From Streptomyces sp. NRRL F-5727 (GTDB taxonomy: Bacteria > Actinomycetota > Actinomycetes > Streptomycetales > Streptomycetaceae): a stretch of DNA of 64,000 nt. Below are positions 17,746 through 24,418 of this stretch, piece by piece; the stretch's first letter is position 1; each line of letters opens with the position of its first letter. A model generated the notes under the pieces. The model made no database searches and was not told the DNA's origin. It was given only the letters and a program-made list of their open reading frames with translations. The DNA lies in contig NZ_JOGX01000012.1 of NCBI RefSeq assembly GCF_000719555.1, forward strand, positions 86,828-150,827. The letters run 5' to 3'. The translations under genes and the position numbers were made by a program.

Positions 17746-17983
17746 CTTCGCTCTTCTCTCCGGTCGACGCGGTCTGCGCTGGCACGCACGTCAGCGACAC
17801 GCATGGTGACGCTGGCGTCGCTGCGGAGTGTGACGGTACAACCCGCCCCCGTGTCAAACAGGGAAAGCCCGCAACGGCCACTCGAACGGTAACCCGACTC
17901 CTGCCCTTCCTGCCGCCCGGACTGCCGGACCGGCGGGGCGGTTCGATGTGGGGCGGGTCTCAGCGGGTGGCGCGACCGGCTGC

Positions 17984-18181
17984 TCAGAGGCGGCCGAAGC
18001 ACCAGAGGCCGAGGCCCAGGAAGAGCGCCCCGGCGAGGCCCGCGAAGGCGGCGGCGGCGCGGGGCGCGACGCCGAGCGCGACCGGCTCGCCCTGCCGGAC
18101 CCGGACGGTGGTCCACAGCAGCAGCGCGCCTCCGAACAGCGTGAACGCCGCCCCCGCGAAGATCGCCGGCCCGCTCTCCAT
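17984..18181 (-). CDS. small two-helix membrane protein
   Basis: A 65-residue protein with two hydrophobic segments (about 8-26 and 41-62) joined by a short polar loop containing Arg-Val-Arg-Gln-Gly-Glu-Pro. No domain is recognised. A similar small protein lies upstream of topA in other streptomycetes, which supports a real gene. It is on the topA strand but separated by 238 bp, so co-transcription is uncertain. Confidence 0.65.
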   Translation of the reverse strand: MESGPAIFAGAAFTLFGGALLLWTTVRVRQGEPVALGVAPRAAAAFAGLAGALFLGLGLWCFGRL

Positions 18182-18233
18182 GCCCTTACCCGCTTCCCGT
18201 CCCGGCGCCGTACCCGCGCGGTGTCCGTCTCCC

Positions 18234-18265
18234 TGAGGTGTCCTGGAAGGGAGGCTGACACCTCA
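18234..18265. other. 9-bp inverted repeat with 14-bp spacer
   Basis: TGAGGTGTC (18234-18242) and GACACCTCA (18257-18265) form a perfect dyad upstream of the small membrane-protein gene. It may be an operator or a loose terminator. The rest of the 18182-18400 gap holds a short array of imperfect GCTGCTCCGCGG/GCTGCTCCGGGG units around 18346-18410. Confidence 0.5.
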
Positions 18266-18400
18266 CGGCGTCAGGGACGCGAATTCCGGGTGAACGACGC
18301 GGGCCGGGCCGTACGGTTTCACGAAGATGGCCGGTAGTGCCCCACTACTCCGGCGCTGCTCCGCGGGCTGCTCCGGGGCTGCTCCGCGGCCGCTCCGGGG

Positions 18401-19963
18401 CTACTCCGCGGCCGGCTTCTCGTCCGGAAGCAGCGACTCCGGAGTGAGGAAGCCCTCCTCCACGAGGAGGCGGATGGACTGCGGCGTGCGGTCCCGCAGC
18501 AGCACCGGGTCCTCGCCCATGAGCTGGGCGATCGCGTCGAGGATCCGGCCGGCGCTGAGGGTGCCGTCGCAGACGCCCGCGAAACCGGCGCCCACGTGGT
18601 CGACCCGGGTGGCGCGGCGCATGCCCCGGTTCTGCCGCAGGACGACGTGCTCGGGGTCCTCGGCGCCGGGCAGCCCGACCTGCTCCTGGACCACCTCGGG
18701 GGCGAGCGTGAAGCTGTCCGCGAGCAGGGCGGCGTCGTCGTGGGTGCGGAGGTAGTCCTGGCGCTCGAAGTGGGCGCGGACGGCCGGCCCGAGCGGCTGT
18801 TCGACGGGGTGCGGCCACTCCTCGATGACGATCGACGGCTCGGCTTTCCCGGCGGCCACCGCCGGGTCGCGCCGCAGGGTGATCCAGCCGAAGCCGATCG
18901 ACCGGGTGCCGCTCGCCTCGAAGGCGTCCAGCCAGCGGTCGTACGCCGCCCGGTACGCCTCCGGGTCGCCGCGGTGGTCGCCGCTGTCGCGCAGCCAGAG
19001 CTCGGTGTACTGGGTGACGTCCTGCACCTCGCGCTGGACGATCCAGGCGTCGCAGCCACGCGGCACCCAGGACCGGAGCCGGTCCTGCCAGTCCTCGCCG
19101 TCGACGTGCTGCCAGTTGGCGAGGAACTGGGCGTACCCGCCGTCGTTCAGCCGCTCGCCGGCCTGCTGGACGAGGGTGCGGCACAGGTCGTCGCCGCTCA
19201 TCCCGCCGTCCCGGTAGGTGAGGCCGGAGCCGGGGGAGATCACGAACGGCGGGTTGGAGACGATCAGGTCGTACGTGTCGCCGTCGACCGGCTCGTACAG
19301 CGAGCCCTCCAGGAGTTCGGCCTCACGGGCCCCGGAGAGGGCGAGGGTCAGCCTCGTGAACTCCAGCGCCCGCGGGTTGAGGTCGGTGGCGGTGACCAGG
19401 GTGCTGTGCTGGGCGGCGTGCAGGGCCTGGATGCCGGAGCCGGTGCCGAGGTCGAGCGCGGCGGCGACCGGGGTGCGGACGGTGATGCCGGCGAGCGTGG
19501 TGGAGGCGCCGCCGACGCCGAGGACGACGCCCTCCTCCTTCGAGCCGATGCCGCCGGCGCCGCCGACGGCACAGCCCAGGTCGGAGACGATGAACCAGTC
19601 CTCGCCGTCCGGGCCGCCGTACGGCCGCACGTCGACGGTGGCGCGCACGGCGCCGTCCTCCTCGACCACCCAGCCGTCGGCCAGGGCCTCCTCCAGCGGG
19701 AGGGCGGCGGCGGCCCGGGCGGGCTCGACGGCCCGCTGGAGCAGGAAGAGCCGGACGAGGGTCTCCAGCGGGGAGTCGCCGCGGGTGGCGCGCAGGGCGG
19801 GCACGGTCTCGCTGCGGGCGAGCGCCGCGTAGGCGGCGGCGCCGAGCCGGTCGAGCAGACCGTCGGCGGTGAAGTCCGCGGCGAGCAGGGCCTCGCGCAG
19901 ACGGTCGGCGTGCGCGGGCACCGGAAGGCTGGTGGTCAGGCTAGTCGTACTCACGGTCTCCAT
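18401..19963 (-). CDS. class I SAM-dependent methyltransferase
   Basis: A 520-residue protein with a Rossmann methyltransferase domain in the middle. SAM motif I Leu-Asp-Leu-Gly-Thr-Gly-Ser-Gly-Ile lies near 169-177 and the catalytic-loop motif Ser-Asn-Pro-Pro-Phe near 236-240, typical of N5-glutamine or N6-adenine methyltransferases (PrmC/HemK/RlmG group). The N-terminal 150 residues and the C-terminal 250 are family-specific. ATG 19963 is chosen; the GTG three codons in is an alternative. The substrate is probably a protein or RNA, but this is inferred. It sits alone on the minus strand with a 241-bp repeat-bearing gap upstream. Confidence 0.87.
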   Translation of the reverse strand: METVSTTSLTTSLPVPAHADRLREALLAADFTADGLLDRLGAAAYAALARSETVPALRATRGDSPLETLVRLFLLQRAVEPARAAAALPLEEALADGWVVEEDGAVRATVDVRPYGGPDGEDWFIVSDLGCAVGGAGGIGSKEEGVVLGVGGASTTLAGITVRTPVAAALDLGTGSGIQALHAAQHSTLVTATDLNPRALEFTRLTLALSGAREAELLEGSLYEPVDGDTYDLIVSNPPFVISPGSGLTYRDGGMSGDDLCRTLVQQAGERLNDGGYAQFLANWQHVDGEDWQDRLRSWVPRGCDAWIVQREVQDVTQYTELWLRDSGDHRGDPEAYRAAYDRWLDAFEASGTRSIGFGWITLRRDPAVAAGKAEPSIVIEEWPHPVEQPLGPAVRAHFERQDYLRTHDDAALLADSFTLAPEVVQEQVGLPGAEDPEHVVLRQNRGMRRATRVDHVGAGFAGVCDGTLSAGRILDAIAQLMGEDPVLLRDRTPQSIRLLVEEGFLTPESLLPDEKPAAE

Positions 19964-20034
19964 TGTGACGGCCGCCACCGACAACCCGGACACCGACAGC
20001 CCGGCAACCGGGGCCCGCCGCCCGAACGACGACT

Positions 20035-20148
20035 CTGACGACCCCGACGGTCCGGACGGCGCTGATGGCCCTGACGACCCCGACGGTCCGGACGGCCCTG
20101 ACGACCCCGGCGGTCCGGACGGCGCTGACGACCCGGCGGTCCGGACAG
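20035..20148. repeat. direct repeats of a 25-bp unit in a gene gap
   Basis: Copies of CTGACGACCCCGACGGTCCG plus GACGG start at 20035, 20071, 20098 (one change) and 20125 (shortened), with spacings of 36, 27 and 27 bp. They lie between the methyltransferase start and the lipoprotein stop, so they are probably non-coding. Confidence 0.8.
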
Positions 20149-20204
20149 CGTGTCGGCCGGCCCCGGGTGCCCGGGGCCGGCCGGCGCGAACGCCTCTGCG
20201 GGGG

Positions 20205-20858
20205 TTACGACTCCGAGGACGCGGACGCCTTCGCCTTCGGCGAGGCCGAGGTGGTGGGCGTGGCCGTGCCGCCCGCCTTCGGGGAGGCGGAGCCGGACGG
20301 CGTCTTCGGCACCGACGGGGTCGGCTTCTGGCAGCCCGGCTGCTTGGCCATGGCCTGGCCCAGCTCGCCGTTCTCCAGGTTGGCCAGCGCGTTCTGGTCC
20401 ATCTTCTCGATCTTGGTGAGGCCGTCGGCGACGTCCTTCAGCCCCTCGGCGAACTTCTGCTGGTTCGTCGGGTCGAGCGCGTCGACCTGCTTCTTCAGCC
20501 CGTCGTAGGCGAGCGCGGTCGCGTTGAGCTCCGCGATGACGTCCTTCTGGACCTTCTCGCCGTTCTCGATCGGCGGGACGCCGGCCGTCTCCACGGCCTT
20601 GGCGAGCGCCCGGTCGGCGTCCGCGATGTCCTTGAACGCCTTGGAGTCGGCGGCCTGGATCTCCGCCGGACGACTGTCGGCCGCGGTCGAGATGATGATC
20701 TGGTGGGCGTCGGCCCGCTTCTGGATCTGCGGCTTCGCCTGGTCGCAGAACGACTTGGCCCAGTCGTTGACCTTGTCGCCCTCGTCGTCGCTGCAGCCGG
20801 ACAGCACGAGCACCAGTACCGCACCGCCGGACAGCGCTGCCGCAAGCTTCTTGTTCAC
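20205..20858 (-). CDS. small secreted lipoprotein
   Basis: A 217-residue exported lipoprotein from GTG 20858. A signal peptide (Lys-Lys then a hydrophobic core) ends in Leu-Ser-Gly-Cys. The mature part is mostly helical and charged, with Cys in Ser-Phe-Cys-Asp and Gly-Cys-Gln that could pair, then a Thr/Pro/Ser/Lys-rich tail (about 175-217) resembling a wall-spanning linker. No catalytic motif is recognised. An upstream ATG at 20900 would spoil the signal peptide, and GGAAGGGAC precedes the chosen GTG. A lipoprotein at this position is conserved next to hppA in Streptomyces; the function is unknown. Confidence 0.82.
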   Translation of the reverse strand: MNKKLAAALSGGAVLVLVLSGCSDDEGDKVNDWAKSFCDQAKPQIQKRADAHQIIISTAADSRPAEIQAADSKAFKDIADADRALAKAVETAGVPPIENGEKVQKDVIAELNATALAYDGLKKQVDALDPTNQQKFAEGLKDVADGLTKIEKMDQNALANLENGELGQAMAKQPGCQKPTPSVPKTPSGSASPKAGGTATPTTSASPKAKASASSES

Positions 20859-21020
20859 CGGATCGGTCCCTTCCAAGACTCTCGGCCCCGGAACATACAC
20901 GCCGCGCGGACGACTTCCACCTTTCGTGCGAGGGATTCCTCCCGTGTTGAATCCGTTTGAACCAAGCGGCGCCGGGCCTCCGGGGGACCCGCGCGACCCG
21001 GAAATGAGACGGACGCCACG

Positions 21021-23354
21021 TCAGGCGACGGCCACCGGACGCCGCTTGGAGGCGCGGACGGCGACCGTCACCACGAGCAGCGCCAGGACCGCGATCCCGG
21101 CCCGCGCCCAGGCGTTCGCGTCCTCGCCGTAGCAGAACCGCACCACCGCCGGGGCGATCAGCAGCGCCACCAGGTTCATCACCTTCAGGAGCGGGTTGAT
21201 CGCCGGCCCCGCGGTGTCCTTGAACGGGTCGCCCACCGTGTCGCCGATCACCGTCGCCTCGTGCGCCGGACTGCCCTTGCCGCCGTGGTTGCCGTCCTCG
21301 ACCAGCTTCTTCGCGTTGTCCCAGGCGCCACCGGAGTTGGCGAGGAAGACCGCCATCAGGGCGCCGGTGCCGATCGCCCCGGCGAGATAGGCGCCGAGCG
21401 GGCCGACGCCGAGCGCGAAGCCGACGGCGACCGGGGCGGTGACGGCGAGCAGCCCGGGCGTGGCGAGTTCGCGCAGCGCGTCCCGGGTGCAGATGTCGAC
21501 GACCCGCCCGTACTCGGGGAGTTCGCTGCCGTCCATGATCCCGGGGTGCTCGCGGAACTGCCGCCGCACCTCGTACACCACCGAACCGGCCGACCGGGAG
21601 ACGGCGTTGACGGCCAGTCCGGAGAAGAGGAAGACGACGGAGGCGCCGACGATCAGCCCGACGAGGTTGTTGGGCTGGGAGATGTCCATGGAGAGGCTCA
21701 GCTCGCCGGCCTTCGCGCCGACCTCGGCGACCGAGGTGGCGATGGCCTCCCGGTACGAGCCGAAGAGCGCGGCGGCGGCCAGGACGGCGGTCGCGATCGC
21801 GATGCCCTTGGTGATCGCCTTGGTGGTGTTGCCGACCGCGTCCAGCTCGGTGAGGACCTGCGCGCCGGCGCCCCTGACCTCCCCGGACATCTCCGCGATG
21901 CCCTGCGCGTTGTCGGCGACCGGGCCGAAGGTGTCCATGGCGACGATCACGCCGACCGTGGTGAGCAGCCCCGTCCCGGCGAGCGCGACCGCGAAGAGCG
22001 CCAGCATCACGGAGGCGCCGCCGAGCAGGAAGGCCCCGTAGACGGAGAGGGCGATGAGCAGCGCCGCGTACACGGCTGACTCCAGGCCGATGGCGACGCC
22101 GGCGAGGACGACGGTGGCGGGGCCGGTGAGCGCGGACCTGCCGATGTCCTGGACGGGCCGGCGGCCGGTCTCGGTGAAGTAGCCGGTGAGCCGCTGGATG
22201 AGCGCGGCGAGCAGGATCCCGATGGCGACGGCGACGAGGGCGAGGACCCGGGGGTCGCCGTCGTGCCCGGTCAGTCCCGGTTCGGTGACGCCGGCCAGTC
22301 CGGCGTAGGACGACGGCAGGTAGACGAAGGCGGCGACCGCGACGAGCACCAGGGAGACGACGGCGGAGACGAAGAAGCCGCGGTCGACGGCGCGCATCCC
22401 GCCGTGGTCGGAGCGCCGGGGGGCGACGGAGAGGATGCCGATGACGGCGGTGAGGACCCCGATCGCGGGCACGATCAGCGGGAAGACCAGACCGTGGTCG
22501 CCGAAGGCGGCCTTGCCGAGGATGAGCGCGGCGACGAGGGTGACGGCGTACGACTCGAAGAGGTCCGCGGCCATGCCCGCGCAGTCCCCGACGTTGTCGC
22601 CCACGTTGTCGGCGATGGTGGCGGCGTTGCGCGGGTCGTCCTCGGGGATGCCCTTCTCGACCTTGCCGACCAGGTCGGCGCCGACGTCGGCGGCCTTGGT
22701 GAAGATGCCGCCGCCGACCCGCATGAACATGGCGATGAGGGCGGCGCCGAGGCCGAAGCCCTCCAGGACCTTGGGCGCGTCGGCGGCGTAGACGAGGACG
22801 ACGCAGGCCGCGCCGAGCAGGCCGAGACCGACCGTGCACATGCCGACGACGCCGCCGGTACGGAAGGCGATCCGCATGGCCCGGCGGGCGGCCTCCGCGG
22901 GGTCCTGTCCGGGTTCGCCGGGGGCCGGGGCGGCCTCCCGGGCGGCCGCCGCGACCCGGACGTTGGCCCGTACGGCCAGCCGCATCCCGACGTATCCGGT
23001 GACCGCCGAGAACAACGCCCCGACCAGGAAGAACAGCGAACGGCCGGCCCGCTGCGACCAGGAGTCGGCGGGCAGCGCCATCAGGAGGAGGAAGACGACG
23101 ACGGCGAAGAGGCCGATGGTGCGCAGCTGGCGGGCGAGGTAGGCGTTGGCGCCCTCCTGCACGGCGGCGGCGATCCGCCGCATCACCGGGGTGCCCTCGT
23201 CGGCCTTGAGCACCTGGCGGCCGAAGAGCCGGGCGGTGACCAGTGCGGCGAGGGCGACACCGGCGACGACGGCGACGATCGTCCGGTTCCCGCTGGTGAG
23301 CACCGCCGCGGCAAGGGCGGCGGGTGCCTGGGCCAATTCCGGTTCCGGGTCCAT
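21021..23354 (-). CDS. hppA: K+-independent proton-pumping pyrophosphatase
   Basis: Integral membrane pyrophosphatase of 777 residues with 15-17 hydrophobic helices that couples PPi hydrolysis to H+ export. The signature Asp-Val-Gly-Ala-Asp-Leu-Val-Gly-Lys-Val-Glu lies near 223-233, followed by Asp-Asn-Val-Gly-Asp-Asn-Val-Gly-Asp (about 247-255). Near 507 the sequence Gly-Asn-Thr-Thr-Lys-Ala-Ile-Thr-Lys has Lys where K+-dependent enzymes have Ala, so a K+-independent type is predicted. The start is ATG 23354 or GTG 23360. It probably recycles PPi from biosynthesis. Confidence 0.95.
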   Translation of the reverse strand: MDPEPELAQAPAALAAAVLTSGNRTIVAVVAGVALAALVTARLFGRQVLKADEGTPVMRRIAAAVQEGANAYLARQLRTIGLFAVVVFLLLMALPADSWSQRAGRSLFFLVGALFSAVTGYVGMRLAVRANVRVAAAAREAAPAPGEPGQDPAEAARRAMRIAFRTGGVVGMCTVGLGLLGAACVVLVYAADAPKVLEGFGLGAALIAMFMRVGGGIFTKAADVGADLVGKVEKGIPEDDPRNAATIADNVGDNVGDCAGMAADLFESYAVTLVAALILGKAAFGDHGLVFPLIVPAIGVLTAVIGILSVAPRRSDHGGMRAVDRGFFVSAVVSLVLVAVAAFVYLPSSYAGLAGVTEPGLTGHDGDPRVLALVAVAIGILLAALIQRLTGYFTETGRRPVQDIGRSALTGPATVVLAGVAIGLESAVYAALLIALSVYGAFLLGGASVMLALFAVALAGTGLLTTVGVIVAMDTFGPVADNAQGIAEMSGEVRGAGAQVLTELDAVGNTTKAITKGIAIATAVLAAAALFGSYREAIATSVAEVGAKAGELSLSMDISQPNNLVGLIVGASVVFLFSGLAVNAVSRSAGSVVYEVRRQFREHPGIMDGSELPEYGRVVDICTRDALRELATPGLLAVTAPVAVGFALGVGPLGAYLAGAIGTGALMAVFLANSGGAWDNAKKLVEDGNHGGKGSPAHEATVIGDTVGDPFKDTAGPAINPLLKVMNLVALLIAPAVVRFCYGEDANAWARAGIAVLALLVVTVAVRASKRRPVAVA

Positions 23355-23453
23355 GAGCACGGATCATAGGCACCCGAAGCAGGACAAACCTGCTCCCCGG
23401 GGCGGCACCCCGCCGGAATCCATCGATTGCCCCGGGGCACGGCCCCCGACGCG

Positions 23454-23489
23454 CGAAGAGGCCCTGCCGTGTGCGGCAGGGCCTCTTCG
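23454..23489 (-). terminator. terminator of the bldG operon
   Basis: Perfect 16-bp stem CGAAGAGGCCCTGCCG / CGGCAGGGCCTCTTCG with a 4-nt loop, 23 bp past the anti-sigma gene stop. It separates bldG transcripts from hppA. Confidence 0.9.
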
Positions 23490-23512
23490 TGTACGTCTCT
23501 GGGGGCGCGGCG

Positions 23513-23971
23513 TCAGGACAGGACGTCGACGTCCGCCTCCGCCGGGGTGGTGGGCCAGCTCATCCGGATGGTGCCGCCGTCCTCGCCGGCGGTCACCTCG
23601 ACGTCGTCGACGAGCCCGCGGATCACCGCGAGACCCATCTCGTCCTCGGCACCGGTGTCGTCGAGCTCCTCGGGCGGCGCCTCGGCGCGCGCGCCGGGAA
23701 CACCGCCCGCCGCGCCCGCACCGGGCACCTCGTCGCCGACCTCGATGGAGAACGTCTTCTCCTCCTCGGTCAGCACGACCCGGATGGGCGTGGTGAGGCC
23801 GTTGCTGCGGTGCAGCCCGACCGCACGGGAACACGCCTCGCCGACGGCGAGCCGCACCTCGTCGAGAACCGCCTCGTCCACCCCGGCCCGGCGGGCGACC
23901 GCGGCCGCCACCAGGCGGGCCGTGCGGACGTGCTCGGGCTGGGCACTGAAGCGGAGTTCAACGGTGGCCAT
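23513..23971 (-). CDS. anti-sigma factor of the RsbW/SpoIIAB type with degenerate ATP site (BldG partner)
   Basis: A 152-residue GHKL-fold protein encoded 13 bp after bldG, in the place of S. coelicolor SCO3548, which is reported to act antagonistically with BldG. The N-box helix reads Val-Gly-Glu-Ala-Cys-Ser-Arg-Ala-Val, with Arg where the Mg-ATP-binding Asn is expected. The G1 box reads Gly-Asp-Glu-Val-Pro-Gly instead of Asp-x-Gly-x-Gly. The G2-like Met-Gly-Leu-Ala-Val-Ile is kept. An Ala/Pro/Glu-rich insert lies about 80-105. It may therefore bind BldG or a sigma factor without efficient kinase activity; this is inferred from the substitutions. Confidence 0.88.
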   Translation of the reverse strand: MATVELRFSAQPEHVRTARLVAAAVARRAGVDEAVLDEVRLAVGEACSRAVGLHRSNGLTTPIRVVLTEEEKTFSIEVGDEVPGAGAAGGVPGARAEAPPEELDDTGAEDEMGLAVIRGLVDDVEVTAGEDGGTIRMSWPTTPAEADVDVLS

Positions 23972-23984
23972 GGGATCCCCCCGG

Positions 23985-24338
23985 TCAGTCGACCGCGTTG
24001 ACGGCCTCGTCGACCGAGGTGTGGATCGGGAAGACCTTGGTGAGGCCCGTGATCCGGAAGATCTTGAGAATGCGCTCCTGGTTGCAGACCAGGCGCAGCG
24101 AGCCCTCGTGCGCCCGCACGCGCTTCAGACCACCCACGAGCACGCCGAGGCCGGTGGAGTCGAGGAAGTCCACCCCCTCCATGTCGACGACCAGGTGGTA
24201 ACTGCCGTCGTTCACCAACTCGACCAACTGCTCGCGCAGCTTGGGCGCGGTATAAACATCAATCTCGCCACCGACCTCGACGACCGTACGGTCGCCGCCA
24301 GCTCCGGGCACAGTGCGAGTCGACAGGGACAGGTCCAC
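23985..24338 (-). CDS. bldG: anti-anti-sigma factor BldG
   Basis: STAS-domain anti-sigma antagonist of 117 residues, nearly identical to S. coelicolor BldG as I recall it. BldG is needed for aerial growth and antibiotic production and is controlled by phosphorylation of a conserved Ser. Here that Ser is in Asp-Ser-Thr-Gly-Leu-Gly at residue 61. An extra Pro-Gly-Ala-Gly follows residue 10, shifting numbering by four. The start is GTG at 24336-24338 after GGAGGATCC. It is the first gene of the bldG-anti-sigma operon and diverges from the helicase gene across an 80-bp gap. Confidence 0.97.
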   Translation of the reverse strand: MDLSLSTRTVPGAGGDRTVVEVGGEIDVYTAPKLREQLVELVNDGSYHLVVDMEGVDFLDSTGLGVLVGGLKRVRAHEGSLRLVCNQERILKIFRITGLTKVFPIHTSVDEAVNAVD

Positions 24339-24418
24339 GGATCCTCCAGCACCTTGCTATCGGGCGTTCGCCCCCTCGGATCTCCCGGGCGGAGTCGGAG
24401 AACGAATCGCCAGCCGCG

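Noticed and set aside
14866..17892. Long plus-strand open frame opposite topA
   Set aside because: Antisense to an intact topoisomerase; Leu/Gly/Val-rich with no recognisable domain.
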